NCBI GenBank assembly: GCA_025933775.1
Contig: JAICZH010000012.1
Span: forward strand, 1 to 47,223
DNA length: 47,223 bases
Direction of reading: 5' to 3'
Source of the DNA: Chitinophagaceae bacterium
GTDB lineage: Bacteria > Bacteroidota > Bacteroidia > Chitinophagales > Chitinophagaceae
The notes below the pieces were generated by a model. The model had not been told where the DNA came from. It did not search any database and saw only the letters and a program-made list of their open reading frames with translations. How positions within the stretch are numbered: position 1 is the first letter of the stretch; each line of letters starts with the position of its first letter. The position numbers and the translations under genes were made by a program. Below are positions 14,208 through 23,108 of this stretch, piece by piece.

Positions 14208-17200
14208 TTAATATTTCAGATTAATATCCTGGATTGATGCGGTAGATAAAAAATCTGTTTTGATATACACCGTTCCTTTTTTATCGTTTGCATCAAAATA
14301 AAAACCAGTTGCTGCTTTTTCAAATTTATCTTTATCAGAAAAATGTTTTATGGTTTTATTATTCAGTAAAACTTTTAATGGCAATGTGCCATGCACCTGT
14401 AAAACGTAAAAACGTTTCAAATATTTTCCATTATAATTTCCAATGGCGGGATTAATTTTTATATCAATATTTTTATCAGCATTCACTTCTATTAATGTTT
14501 TTGCAAAAGCGCCTTTGCGATGCTCTCGGGTAATGCCATCATCTTCATATAAATTGAAAGAAGATTTTTTAAAAGGATAAATGTCGAGCGTTAATGTATC
14601 GGCGCGCCTTTCGCCATCATAATTCATTTGCGGATACATTGGAATAATAGCGCCAGCTTTTACAAACAATGGAAGTTTATTCAATGGCGCATCATAATTA
14701 TTCAACCATATACTTCCGGGATATACTTTACCGTTCCAGTAATCAATCCATTTTCCTTTGGGCAAATAAATACTATCGCGCTTGGCTTCACTTTTATAAA
14801 CCGGCGCCACTAAAAACCATTCGCCATTCATAAACTGATATTGCGTTTCGGTTCCCCATGTAACAGAATCTTTTGGAAACTCGAGTACCATTGCTCTTGA
14901 AGTTGGCACTCCCGTTTCATAAGCCTGTTCGCAATAGGTGTACATGTATGGTGTGAGCCGTGTTTTTAATTGCAAATATTTTCTATTGATAGAAGTATAA
15001 GGCTCGCCATAGATGTAAGGTTGTTTATCTTTTTTTGCCCAACCGCTCATTACCATAAATACCGGCGTAAAACATTTCCATTGCAAATCGCGAACGTAAG
15101 AGGAATCGCTTCCGCCAAAGATACCGTCAACATCGCCGGTGGCGCAGTTTTGCGCTGTTAATCCCGAACCAATAATGGTTGGAATATGAAAGCGAATATA
15201 TTCCCAATTACCGCTTTGATCACCACTCCACACAACTGAATAACGATGTGTGCCGGCCCATCCCATCACGCTCCAGACAAAGCCGCGGCCATTGCAATTA
15301 TTTTCAATTCCATTGTATGCAGCTTTGCATGCATCCAATGCAAATTTATAACCAGGCCCAACCCATGCAACATCAAGTTTGCAAAGTCTTGTTCCGTATT
15401 GCCCAACTTCTGTCGCAATTTTTTCAACGCCGTTTTCTGTCCATAATCCAGTTTTAAAACCACGCTTCGCCAATTCTTTTACTACCGAATCTAACTTTGT
15501 ATAGCCGCAACCGTAACCATCATTTGGCAATATCCATCCGTGCGGCATATTGTATTGAATATATTTATCTGCTACTGTAGAAATCACTACCGGCGTGGTT
15601 TGTGGCTGTTTATTTCTATCAAGTTTATTATAACAATTAGCATCGCCGAGGCTTAAAGCCCATCGCGGCATTAAAAAAGGGCGACCTGTTATTAAAGTAT
15701 AATCGTTTAAAATATTTTTTAATGAAGGGCCATAAAAATAAAATGCATCAAAGCGGTTTTCATCATGCGAGAATCGCAATGTGTCTTTAAAAGAATATTT
15801 TCCCACGTCAAAGGTATTGCGCAATACGCCATATCCATTTGTGCTCATGTAAAACGGAACAGGATTGGCTCTGCCGCCTGCATTCCATCCTCCGCCCTTT
15901 TCAATTAAAATATCTTTACCGCGATGTGAAAAATATCCGTTCTGCATTCCACATCCATAAAAATATTCTTTGCCTCCGCGAAGCATCGTTTGAACCGTAT
16001 GTGCGCCAAATAAAATCGGTTTTATTTCTTCCCAAATTACTTTATCATTATTTGCATCGTACATTGCAAAACGCAAAGGAGTTTTATAAATGCGCAATAC
16101 ACACTTTGCACTTTGCATTTTATAATAATCCCCTTCATCTGAAATCTTTATTGTTGGTTTTTGTGTTGGATAATTAATAACAATATCGCTATCGGTTGGG
16201 TCAGTAAAATTTCCATCGGGCGCAAGCCAGATGCGGAAAATATCACCTTTATAAAATATCACTTTTACTTTTGAAATGCCAGCGAGGATGATGCATTCAT
16301 TATTATTTTTTTCAAAATTAGTAATGTTGCCAAGCGCTGTTGCTACTGCATTTATTTTAATGCGCAAATGATTATTTTCTTTTCGTTCATCATTTACAAG
16401 ATTAATTGTAAAATTTAAATTATGCGAAGGTGATTCACTTAAATCAATATTTGGAAATTTAATTTCCATTTCTTCATTTGGGTTAAAAGATTGTTTACTT
16501 GCATACACACTTTGAACATAGTCTTTACCATCCACATTTGCAGTAACTGTAAAATCATTATTTATTTTTTTGATGCCATTATTTCTTATACTTAATATTA
16601 ATGCATCATTTTTTTTAAAAACATTTCCTTCTTCTGTGTGAGAAACCAAGCGGTTAATGCTTACATCATAATTATATGCTTCAGCTAATTCAATATCATC
16701 TACCATCCAATACCACGCCATCAGGCCTTTCCAGTAAAAACGTAAATAAACTTTTGGCTGATTGGCTGCCCATTGCGAAATATTAATTTCTTCCTGCAAA
16801 GGCGTGAACATATCTGTTGCGCTTGCGATATTATGCCGCACATCCCATTGATGCCAATGAATACTATCGGTGCTTACGCCAACAAATAAACCGGCAGAAT
16901 CACTTTCACCATAATTCCACCAGCGAAATGTTTGTTGAAATTTTAAAATAACGGATTGTTTTCCTGTACAATTTATTGGCGCTGAAATAACATAACCATT
17001 AGGATATTTTTTTTGTTTAATCCAGCTATCTACATCTTCATCAGTAAAATATCCCGCCTGAAATTGCAAATGATAACCACGGCTTTTGGATGCAATGGGT
17101 GGCGCCTGTTGTTGATATTTATAAGAACCGGGATAAGGCTGATCAGTTACAATCCACTGTGGCTCCCACTTTCCAACGTTTGGTATATACCAACCTTCGG

Positions 17201-17318
17201 GCAACTTGCCGGATCTAAAATCTTCTTTATAAAAAATTTTGGGATCGGTTTTTTTATTTTGCGCTGTTACAATGTTTGCAAAAAATAAAATAAATGTCAA
17301 CAAAAAAATATACTTCAT
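14208..17318 (-). CDS. Secreted GH31 glycosidase with N-terminal jelly-roll domain
   Basis: 1036 residues. Signal peptide MKYIFLLTFILFFANIVTAQ. Residues about 28-215 form a MAM/jelly-roll-like domain (FYKEDFRSGKLPEGW...WMVDDIEL). About 215-330 is an Fn3/CARDB-like linker. The GH31 N-terminal beta domain follows (330-540), then a catalytic TIM barrel (about 545-880). KLDVAW carries the nucleophile D649 and WSGDQSG the acid/base D700. The C-terminal sheets end in DUF5110 (LYEDDG). The ILPNDGYGCGY sequence before the nucleophile resembles the CPE1046-like GH31 branch. It acts on alpha-glycosides outside or in the periplasm; the sugar is not set. Stand-alone gene, with no polysaccharide-utilisation (SusCD) partners in the window. 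Confidence 0.93.
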   Translation of the reverse strand: MKYIFLLTFILFFANIVTAQNKKTDPKIFYKEDFRSGKLPEGWYIPNVGKWEPQWIVTDQPYPGSYKYQQQAPPIASKSRGYHLQFQAGYFTDEDVDSWIKQKKYPNGYVISAPINCTGKQSVILKFQQTFRWWNYGESDSAGLFVGVSTDSIHWHQWDVRHNIASATDMFTPLQEEINISQWAANQPKVYLRFYWKGLMAWYWMVDDIELAEAYNYDVSINRLVSHTEEGNVFKKNDALILSIRNNGIKKINNDFTVTANVDGKDYVQSVYASKQSFNPNEEMEIKFPNIDLSESPSHNLNFTINLVNDERKENNHLRIKINAVATALGNITNFEKNNNECIILAGISKVKVIFYKGDIFRIWLAPDGNFTDPTDSDIVINYPTQKPTIKISDEGDYYKMQSAKCVLRIYKTPLRFAMYDANNDKVIWEEIKPILFGAHTVQTMLRGGKEYFYGCGMQNGYFSHRGKDILIEKGGGWNAGGRANPVPFYMSTNGYGVLRNTFDVGKYSFKDTLRFSHDENRFDAFYFYGPSLKNILNDYTLITGRPFLMPRWALSLGDANCYNKLDRNKQPQTTPVVISTVADKYIQYNMPHGWILPNDGYGCGYTKLDSVVKELAKRGFKTGLWTENGVEKIATEVGQYGTRLCKLDVAWVGPGYKFALDACKAAYNGIENNCNGRGFVWSVMGWAGTHRYSVVWSGDQSGNWEYIRFHIPTIIGSGLTAQNCATGDVDGIFGGSDSSYVRDLQWKCFTPVFMVMSGWAKKDKQPYIYGEPYTSINRKYLQLKTRLTPYMYTYCEQAYETGVPTSRAMVLEFPKDSVTWGTETQYQFMNGEWFLVAPVYKSEAKRDSIYLPKGKWIDYWNGKVYPGSIWLNNYDAPLNKLPLFVKAGAIIPMYPQMNYDGERRADTLTLDIYPFKKSSFNLYEDDGITREHRKGAFAKTLIEVNADKNIDIKINPAIGNYNGKYLKRFYVLQVHGTLPLKVLLNNKTIKHFSDKDKFEKAATGFYFDANDKKGTVYIKTDFLSTASIQDINLKY

Positions 17319-17350
17319 TAATTCAATTTTAAAAAAAATTTCATTTATAA

Positions 17351-17378
17351 AACTTCGTATATCCGTAACCGTTAGTTA
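17351..17378. repeat. Interspersed repeat, copy A
   Basis: CTTCGTATATCCGTAACCGT followed by TAGTTAT, in the 5' region of the GH31 gene, between it and the aroQ terminator. Same orientation as copies at 21125 and 35727. It differs by one base over 19 nt from a copy inside the trehalase gene (46120). Confidence 0.85.
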
Positions 17379-17422
17379 TAAAAAAAATGATTTTGAATTC
17401 AAACTTAAATAATTTAATACGT

Positions 17423-17455
17423 AAAAAAAGGCGCAAACGGTTGCGCCTTTTTTTA
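17423..17455 (-). terminator. Rho-independent terminator after aroQ
   Basis: GGCGCAA-ACCG-TTGCGCC (minus strand reading) makes a 7-bp GC-rich stem followed by CTTTTTTTAC. A-rich DNA on the other side gives T-runs in both directions. It ends aroQ transcription (23 nt past its stop). Confidence 0.85.
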
Positions 17456-17477
17456 AGAAATTTTAATGATAATTATT

Positions 17478-17894
17478 TTAATTCAAAAAAGATTCTACCG
17501 CAAGCAAATAACCTTTTAACCCAAAACCAAAAATAGTTCCGGCGCATTTGGAAGAGATGTGAGAATATTTTCTGAATTCTTCTCTTGCTTCAATATTGGA
17601 AATATGCACTTCAACAACAGGAATTTTAATGGCAGCAATTGCATCGCCAATTGCAATGGAAGTATGGGTATAAGCGCCTGCATTTAAAATAATTCCATCC
17701 ATTGTTTTTGCGGCGCTTTGTATTTCATTTATCAGCTCTCCTTCCACGTTGCTTTGAAAATAATCGAAGTCAACTTTCTCATATTTCTTTCGCAACTTTT
17801 GAAAATAATTTTCAAAAGATTCTCCGCCGTAAATATCAGTTTCTCTTGAACCGATTAAATTTAAATTCGGCCCGTTTATTATTGCTATTCTCAT
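17478..17894 (-). CDS. aroQ: 3-dehydroquinate dehydratase, type II
   Basis: 138 residues, the usual type II length (about 140-150). The active-site motifs are NGPNLNLIG (residues 8-16), GSRETDIYGG with the conserved Arg and Tyr22 that abstracts the proton, NAGAYTHTSIA, and VEVHISN, where His is the acid/base. It converts 3-dehydroquinate to 3-dehydroshikimate in aromatic amino acid synthesis and forms a dodecamer in the cytoplasm. A terminator follows it, and a repeat-rich gap of 98 nt separates it from carA on the same strand. It is complete and full length. Confidence 0.97.
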   Translation of the reverse strand: MRIAIINGPNLNLIGSRETDIYGGESFENYFQKLRKKYEKVDFDYFQSNVEGELINEIQSAAKTMDGIILNAGAYTHTSIAIGDAIAAIKIPVVEVHISNIEAREEFRKYSHISSKCAGTIFGFGLKGYLLAVESFLN

Positions 17895-17910
17895 TGCTCC
17901 AATTTTTGAT

Positions 17911-17992
17911 ACACGAATTACACAAATTTCACGAATTACACCAATTAAACAATTAACTTTTTAACTAATCAACTTTTCAACTAATTAACCAA
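17911..17992. repeat. ACACGAATTACAC-type short repeats between carA and aroQ
   Basis: Two copies of (A/T)CACGAATTACAC in tandem (17911-17942) are followed by tandem CAATTAAC/CTAATTAAC-like units up to the carA stop codon. The ATTACACGAATT core recurs at 32081, 32154 (inverted), 33717 and 34047 (inverted). No function visible; slippage-prone sequence. Confidence 0.7.
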
Positions 17993-19099
17993 TTAACTAT
18001 TCTTCATCATCTTAAAAAATTCATCAAATAAATAACGACTGTCATGCGGGCCGGGAGTTGATTCTGGATGATACTGAACTGAAAATGCAGGCCGGTCTTT
18101 TAACCGAATTCCTTCAATGGAATCATCATCGAGATTAATATGCGTAATTTCAATATTCTTTGAAAGCCTTACTGCATCAGCATCTACACCGAAGCCGTGA
18201 TTTTGCGTTGTTATCTCGCATTTACTGGTAATCATATTTTTTACAGGATGATTTAATCCGCGATGGCCATGATGCATTTTGAAAGTGGGAATATCATTTG
18301 CCAATGCTAACAATTGCTGGCCGAGACAAATTCCAAATAAAGGTTTTTTTGCATTCAGAATTTTCTTAATTGTTTTTACTGCATAATGCAAGGGTTCCGG
18401 ATCGCCGGGCCCATTGCTGATAAAATATCCATCGGGTGAAAATTTTTCCAATTCATCAAAAGTTGTATCTGCATTAAAAACTTTTACATAAGCGCCTCTT
18501 TCTACCATGCAATTCAATATATTTTTTTTAACGCCAAAATCAAGAACTGCAATTCGGATATTATTTTTTTCTTCGCCCAATGTATAATTTTCTTTTGTAG
18601 AAACAGTGGAAGCCAGATCAAGCCCATTCATTGAAGGAACTTTTGATAATATTTTTTTTAGTTCTTCAACGTTGTTATTATCGCTTGAAATAAGGCAATT
18701 CATTGCTCCCTGCTGGCGAATGTGAATCACCAATGCACGCGTATCTATTGCATCAATGGCAACTATATTTTGTTGTTCAAAATATTCCTGCAAAGAATTA
18801 TTTGCTGCAAAGCGTGAATATTGTTGCTCTAAATTTCTTCCAATTACACCTTTTACTTTTATCGAACTACTTTCCACATCTTCATCTTTTACTCCATAAT
18901 TTCCTATGTGAACATTATTCATAATAATTACCTGGCCATAATAGCTGGGATCGGTAAACACTTCCTGGTAACCGGTCATGCCGGTATTAAAACAAATTTC
19001 CCCGGTAGTGGTTCCAATTTTTCCAAAGGCTTTACCATGAAAAATAGTTCCGTCTTCTAAAATTAAAATTGCGGGCTGTGAAGATGTTGATTCAATCAT
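17993..19099 (-). CDS. carA: Carbamoyl-phosphate synthase small (glutaminase) subunit
   Basis: 368 residues, the standard length. The N-terminal half is the CarA-specific domain (ILEDGTIFHGKAFGKIGTTTGEICFNTGMTGYQEV). The C-terminal half is a class I glutamine amidotransferase with LFGICLGQQLLA (nucleophile Cys258), HHGHRGLNHPV and QYHPESTPGPHD, giving the Cys-His-Glu triad. It splits glutamine and channels ammonia to CarB for carbamoyl phosphate, used by PyrB (32.2 kb) and in arginine synthesis. carB is not in the window, so the subunits are not adjacent here. A terminator ends the upstream ribosomal operon before it, so carA has its own promoter (not clearly seen). Confidence 0.97.
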   Translation of the reverse strand: MIESTSSQPAILILEDGTIFHGKAFGKIGTTTGEICFNTGMTGYQEVFTDPSYYGQVIIMNNVHIGNYGVKDEDVESSSIKVKGVIGRNLEQQYSRFAANNSLQEYFEQQNIVAIDAIDTRALVIHIRQQGAMNCLISSDNNNVEELKKILSKVPSMNGLDLASTVSTKENYTLGEEKNNIRIAVLDFGVKKNILNCMVERGAYVKVFNADTTFDELEKFSPDGYFISNGPGDPEPLHYAVKTIKKILNAKKPLFGICLGQQLLALANDIPTFKMHHGHRGLNHPVKNMITSKCEITTQNHGFGVDADAVRLSKNIEITHINLDDDSIEGIRLKDRPAFSVQYHPESTPGPHDSRYLFDEFFKMMKNS

Positions 19100-19182
19100 G
19101 AATGAAGTTTTGCAAAGAAAAGAAAATATGAGTAAAAAAATTGAACCACTAAATTTATTTTGCTAACAATTAATATTACTTG

Positions 19183-19211
19183 CAAAAAAAATGTCCCGTT
19201 GGTGGGACATT
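19183..19211 (-). terminator. Rho-independent terminator of the infA-rplQ operon
   Basis: ATGTCCC-ACCAAC-GGGACAT stem (minus strand), 19191-19210, followed by TTTTTTTTGC. It lies about 25 nt after the rplQ stop and separates the ribosomal operon from carA. Confidence 0.85.
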
Positions 19212-19235
19212 AAATTTTTTATTATAGAATCATCA

Positions 19236-20012
19236 TTAACTTTCTTTTCCTCCGATTAATTTATCCTGCAATTCTTTTAATTCGTCCCATTTATCTTCTG
19301 CTGCGATCGCTGCCTGTTGCGGCCAGGTTGCAGGATCAAGCGCATTAAAATGTCCACCGGATTTTTCCAAAATCTCTTTTATTTCTTCCGGTGTGCTTTT
19401 AGATAATTTTGCAAATGTTTTTATTCCAGCTTCATGCAAAGCTTCTGCGGCTTTGGGGCCAATACCTTCAATCTTTGTAAGATCATCTTGTTTTTTTGCA
19501 GATGTTTTTGTTTTAGCAAGTTGCTCTGCAACTACTGTATCTACGCTACTTTCAGAAGTTTTTGCATCAGTTTCTGTTGAAGACTTTTTACGTCCGGCTC
19601 GGCGGGTTCTTTTTGCTGTACCGGTTGCTTCACCTTTTCCTTTACCATAAATTTCATTGTAATCTACTAATTCAATTAATGCAAGCTCAGCATTATCACC
19701 GGTTCTTCTTCCAAGTTTAATTACACGGGTATAACCACCGGGACGCGATGCAATTTTCGCACTGATCACATCAAACAATTCTTTCACTGCATTTTTATCT
19801 TGCAAATGACTAAAAACAATTCTGCGCTGATGTGTTGTATTGTCTTTTGATTTTGTAATTAATGGTTCTACATAAGGGCGCAATGCTTTTGCCTTAGCGA
19901 GTGTAGTTACAATTTTTTTGTGTTGAAATAATTGGCAGGCAAGATTACTGAGCAATGCTTTTCTGTGGCTTGCTGTTCTGCCCAAATTATTTATTTTATC
20001 TCCGTGACGCAT
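19236..20012 (-). CDS. rplQ: Ribosomal protein L17 with C-terminal helix-hairpin-helix extension
   Basis: 258 residues, double the usual 120-150. Residues 1-125 are L17: [29 protein letters not shown], with RPYVEPLIT and [13 protein letters not shown] basic, Ser/Thr/Ala-rich linker spans about 126-172 ([14 protein letters not shown]). The tail (about 175-258) is a helix-hairpin-helix unit with [20 protein letters not shown], then [18 protein letters not shown] and a [14 protein letters not shown] helix. From memory a similar tail occurs on Bacteroidota L21. L17 binds 23S rRNA domain structures at the exit-tunnel side; the tail's task is not known and may be nucleic-acid binding. Last gene of the operon, before the terminator. 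Confidence 0.95.
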   Translation of the reverse strand: MRHGDKINNLGRTASHRKALLSNLACQLFQHKKIVTTLAKAKALRPYVEPLITKSKDNTTHQRRIVFSHLQDKNAVKELFDVISAKIASRPGGYTRVIKLGRRTGDNAELALIELVDYNEIYGKGKGEATGTAKRTRRAGRKKSSTETDAKTSESSVDTVVAEQLAKTKTSAKKQDDLTKIEGIGPKAAEALHEAGIKTFAKLSKSTPEEIKEILEKSGGHFNALDPATWPQQAAIAAEDKWDELKELQDKLIGGKES

Positions 20013-20051
20013 GACTTGTTAATTTGCTAATTAGCTAATGTGATGATATGA

Positions 20052-20093
20052 TAATTGGCTAATTAGCTAATTAGCTAATTAGCTAATTAATTA
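20052..20093. repeat. Tandem TAATTAGC repeat between rpoA and rplQ
   Basis: Four or more head-to-tail copies of the 8-mer TAATTAGC end at the rpoA stop codon, with another degenerate stretch from about 20022. Each unit is built from TTAA/AGCT palindromes, so any transcript can form weak hairpins. Confidence 0.8.
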
Positions 20094-21086
20094 CTCGTCT
20101 TCCAATTTTAATTTACTTAAATCCATTCCGAAACCAAGCCCTCTTTCATTCAATACCTGTTCAATTTCACTTAAAGATTTTTGGCCAAAGTTTCTAAACT
20201 TCATCAGGTCTTCCTGCTCGTATTGAACCAATTCGCTTAATGAATTAATTTTTGCAGCTTTCAAACAATTGAATGCTCTTACAGAGAGATCCAAATCTTC
20301 CAAAGGTGTTTTTAATACTTTGCGAAGTTGTAAAGTTTGTTCATCCACGAGGTCTTCTTTCTTTTCTTCCTTACTGTCGAAAGTGATATTTTCATCAGTA
20401 ATGATCATCAGGTGTTGAATCAAAATTCTGGAGGCTTGTTTCACCGCTTCTTCCGGATGAATAGTGCCGTCAGTAACTACTTCCATCACTAATTTTTCAA
20501 AATCAGTTCTCTGTTCAACACGGGTATTTTCAATACTGTATCTTACATTTTTGATTGGCGTATAAATGGAATCAACAGGAATGTAACCAAAATGGGAACT
20601 TTTTTCTCTGTTATCTTCTGCTGGTACATAACCACGCCCTTTGCCGATAGTAATTTCTATTTCAAGCTTGGCAGAGGGATCCATTGTGCAGATGAGCAAA
20701 TCAGGATTCATAACCTGGTAAGATGGAGAAGCGTCTCCGATCATTCCGGCGGTAAACTCTGTTTTATTTTTTAAAGAAAGATTAATTTTTTCTGTACCTG
20801 TATCCTGATCAACTTTCTTTTTAAAGCGAACCTGTTTCAGGTTAAGAATAATTTCTGTAACGTCTTCAGTAACGCCTTTGATGGTTGCAAATTCGTGATC
20901 CGCGCCGGAAATATTGATACCAACTATTGCATAACCTTCTAATGAATTAAGCAATACCCTGCGCAAAGCATTGCCAATGGTTACACCGTAGCCGGGTTCC
21001 AGCGGGCGAAATTCGAATTGTGCTTCAAAATCATTGCTTTTTTGGAGAACGATTTTATCTGGCTTTACAAAATTTAAAATGGCCAT
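20091..21086 (-). CDS. rpoA: RNA polymerase alpha subunit
   Basis: 331 residues, full length. The N-terminal assembly domain (1-230) shows FRPLEPGYGVTIGNALRRVLLNSLEGYAI, the core dimer motif, and EIEITIGKGRGYVPAEDN. A linker of about 25 residues follows. The C-terminal domain (about 260-331) shows LSVRAFNCLKAAKINSLSEL and FRNFGQKSLSEIEQVL, the HhH that contacts UP elements and activators. It acts as an alpha-2 dimer scaffold for beta and beta-prime. Operon position between rpsD and rplQ is the usual one; the 77-nt spacer to rpsD carries an interspersed repeat. Confidence 0.98.
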   Translation of the reverse strand: MAILNFVKPDKIVLQKSNDFEAQFEFRPLEPGYGVTIGNALRRVLLNSLEGYAIVGINISGADHEFATIKGVTEDVTEIILNLKQVRFKKKVDQDTGTEKINLSLKNKTEFTAGMIGDASPSYQVMNPDLLICTMDPSAKLEIEITIGKGRGYVPAEDNREKSSHFGYIPVDSIYTPIKNVRYSIENTRVEQRTDFEKLVMEVVTDGTIHPEEAVKQASRILIQHLMIITDENITFDSKEEKKEDLVDEQTLQLRKVLKTPLEDLDLSVRAFNCLKAAKINSLSELVQYEQEDLMKFRNFGQKSLSEIEQVLNERGLGFGMDLSKLKLEDE

Positions 21087-21124
21087 TTTTTATTTTGTTT
21101 TTATTTGATTTAAAATTTAAATAT

Positions 21125-21152
21125 TTTCGTGTACCCATCACCGTTAGTCTCA
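21125..21152. repeat. Interspersed repeat, copy C
   Basis: TTTCGTGTACCCATCACCGT followed by TAGTCTCAT, in the rpsD-rpoA spacer. Same family and orientation as copies A (17351) and B (35727). It lies inside an essential operon transcript, on the strand opposite to the mRNA sense. Confidence 0.8.
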
Positions 21153-21163
21153 TACCTTATACC

Positions 21164-21769
21164 TTACTTACTATACAACTCCACTATAAGCTGTTCTTTA
21201 ATATTTTCAGGAACGCTTTCTCTTTCAGGATAAGCAATAAAAGTTCCCTGGTGAGTTCCTTCGCTCCAATCAATCCAATTGAACTTTGGATTTTTAGGTC
21301 TGAAGTTTCCGGTGATTGCCGTATTTGCCGATGATTTTTCTTTTAATCCAACAATATCGCCGGGCCTTAATGAATAAGAGGGAACATTTACTACTTCATT
21401 ATTTACGGTAATATGCTTGTGCGATACCAATTGCCGTGCTGCCTGCCTGCTGGGAGCAATACCCATGCGATATACAGTATTATCTAAACGGGCTTCAAGC
21501 AACTTGATAAGATTTTCACCGGTTACTCCTTTGCGGCGTGCGGCTTCATCAAAAGTATTATGAAATTGTTTTTCCAATAGGCCATACGTGTATTTGGCTT
21601 TTTGTTTTTCGCGAAGTTGTAATGCATATTCTCCAAGGCTTTTGCGCTTACGTGCAGCGCCATGCATGCCGGGAGGATTACTATTTTTTGTTAACCATTT
21701 TCCATTGCCTGTAATCGGCTCTCCGAAAATGCGGGAGATTTTTGTTTTTGGTCCTGTGTAGCGAGCCAT
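21164..21769 (-). CDS. rpsD: Ribosomal protein S4
   Basis: 201 residues, typical. It starts [19 protein letters not shown] and has the S4 RNA-binding domain with [45 protein letters not shown]. The zinc-finger cysteines of some S4 proteins are absent, so this is the Cys-less form. It nucleates 30S assembly by binding 16S rRNA, and in some bacteria represses the alpha operon. Downstream of rpsK by 139 nt and upstream of rpoA by 77 nt. Confidence 0.98.
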   Translation of the reverse strand: MARYTGPKTKISRIFGEPITGNGKWLTKNSNPPGMHGAARKRKSLGEYALQLREKQKAKYTYGLLEKQFHNTFDEAARRKGVTGENLIKLLEARLDNTVYRMGIAPSRQAARQLVSHKHITVNNEVVNVPSYSLRPGDIVGLKEKSSANTAITGNFRPKNPKFNWIDWSEGTHQGTFIAYPERESVPENIKEQLIVELYSK

Positions 21770-21908
21770 AATTTATAAATTGATTTTTTAGTGCCGGTGC
21801 ATCATCATTAAAAATCAAAAATTAATAATACACCCGTTATTAAAATTGGCAACTTGACAATTGGCAATATGCAATTGCATTTTTGCCTTTTGCTTATTGT
21901 CCATTGAA

Positions 21909-22325
21909 TTAAACTCTTCTTTTCTTCGGTGGCCTGCAGCCATTATGCGGTAAAGGGGTTACATCTTTTATCATTACCACTTCAAGCCCTGATTGCGAAA
22001 GAGACCTGATGGCGCCTTCCCGGCCTGAACCGGGTCCTTTTACATATACGTCAATACGTTTCAAACCTGCATCCACAGCAACTTTAGCAGCGTCGGCTGC
22101 TGCCATTTGCGCTGCATAAGGCGTATTTTTTTTTGAACCTCTGAAACCCATTTTACCGGCAGAAGACCAAGAAATAACTTGTCCTTGTTTATTGGTTAAA
22201 CTAATAATAATATTGTTGAAACTTGCTACGATGTGAGCATCGCCTGCAGCATCTACTTTTACTATTCTTTTTTTGGATGATGCTTTTGGCGTTGTTGTTG
22301 TTTTAGCGTTTGTTGCTTTTGCCAT
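21909..22325 (-). CDS. rpsK: Ribosomal protein S11
   Basis: 138 residues. An N-terminal Ala/Thr/Lys-rich extension of about 20 residues ([20 protein letters not shown]) precedes the S11 core: [47 protein letters not shown] and GVEV-type end [17 protein letters not shown]. It sits on the 30S platform near the mRNA exit. The spacer to rpsM is 166 nt and contains a perfect 9-bp inverted repeat and a GC-rich repeat unit. Confidence 0.98.
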   Translation of the reverse strand: MAKATNAKTTTTPKASSKKRIVKVDAAGDAHIVASFNNIIISLTNKQGQVISWSSAGKMGFRGSKKNTPYAAQMAAADAAKVAVDAGLKRIDVYVKGPGSGREGAIRSLSQSGLEVVMIKDVTPLPHNGCRPPKKRRV

Positions 22326-22379
22326 AATTTATACTAATAGGTAATCTTTAAAAATTTTACCGATTCTTTTTACCGGTAC

Positions 22380-22425
22380 TGAACCAACCCTCCTTCCGGC
22401 TTACAAGTTATCTGGTGTTGGTTCA
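22380..22425 (-). repeat. Inverted repeat in the rpsM-rpsK spacer
   Basis: TGAACCAAC (22380-22388) is the exact reverse complement of GTTGGTTCA (22417-22425), with a 28-nt loop. The mRNA can form a 9-bp hairpin about 55 nt before the rpsK start. Attenuation or binding by a ribosomal protein is conceivable but unproven. Confidence 0.6.
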
Positions 22426-22464
22426 TTATTATATGTAAGTCTGTTATTAATTTATTCTGCCTTA

Positions 22465-22488
22465 TTCCCCTTCGGGGTCTAGGGCTTC
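22465..22488. repeat. Single GC-rich repeat unit (TTCCCCTTCGGGG...)
   Basis: TTCCCCTTCGGGGTCTAGGG then CTTC: same family as the two tandem units within the prenyl synthase gene (9780-9845). It is intergenic and ends 4 nt from the rpsM stop codon. Confidence 0.65.
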
Positions 22489-22491
22489 TAT

Positions 22492-22872
22492 TTATTTCTT
22501 CGGTGCTTTCTTTTTACCGGCAACTGTTTTACGTTTTCCTTTGCGGGTACGGCTGTTGGTACGGGTGCGTTGACCGCGCAATGGCAAACCTTTACGATGC
22601 CTTAGCCCACGGTAACATGCAATATCAAGCAAACGCTTAATGTTAGTTTGCACTTCACTGCGCAATGCACCTTCAGTTTTTATTTCGCCCGAAATAATAT
22701 TTCTGATGGCCGTTTGCTCTTCATCATTCCATTCATTTACTTTTTTATCGTAATCAACATTTGCCTTGTCTAAAATATAACGGGCAGTAGAACGGCCAAT
22801 ACCATATATATATGTAAGGCCAATTTCTCCTCTTTTATTTTTTGGTAAATCAATACCGGCAATACGAGCCAT
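22492..22872 (-). CDS. rpsM: Ribosomal protein S13
   Basis: 126 residues. It starts [26 protein letters not shown], with the H2TH region and C-terminal [25 protein letters not shown], the rRNA and tRNA-contacting tail. It sits in the 30S head and contacts the P-site tRNA and L5 in the bridge to 50S. Downstream of rpmJ by 93 nt, upstream of rpsK by 166 nt. Confidence 0.98.
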   Translation of the reverse strand: MARIAGIDLPKNKRGEIGLTYIYGIGRSTARYILDKANVDYDKKVNEWNDEEQTAIRNIISGEIKTEGALRSEVQTNIKRLLDIACYRGLRHRKGLPLRGQRTRTNSRTRKGKRKTVAGKKKAPKK

Positions 22873-22965
22873 GAATTATTAATTTTTTAATTTGGTTTAA
22901 TTTGAATTGGCAAATCCTACATAAGCAATTAGCAAAATTGTCTATTGCCAATTGCCAGTTGTTTT

Positions 22966-23082
22966 TTATCCTTGTCTTTGTTTAAAGCGTGGATTTTTTT
23001 TATTGATAACATACAACCTTCCTTTTCTACGAACGATCTTGCAATCAACACTTCTTTTTTTTATAGATGCCCTTACTTTCAT
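22966..23082 (-). CDS. rpmJ: Ribosomal protein L36
   Basis: Too short for the ORF track. The minus strand reads [38 protein letters not shown], 38 residues, ending in [26 protein letters not shown] and the closing NPRFKQRQG are clear L36 marks. The family's four zinc ligands are reduced: of C..C..C..H, only Cys14 is visible, so this is a zinc-independent (C-minus) form. It binds 23S rRNA near the GTPase-associated region. Located between infA (26 nt) and rpsM (93 nt), the normal order. Confidence 0.95.
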   Translation of the reverse strand: MKVRASIKKRSVDCKIVRRKGRLYVINKKNPRFKQRQG

Positions 23083-23108
23083 AACTTTTATTATTTGCTT
23101 TGATACTT

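Noticed and set aside
17911-17992. Tandem short repeats resembling a CRISPR array
   Set aside because: Units are 8-15 nt and degenerate, there are no spacers of constant length, and no cas genes are near. The same holds for the TAATTAGC run at 20052-20093.
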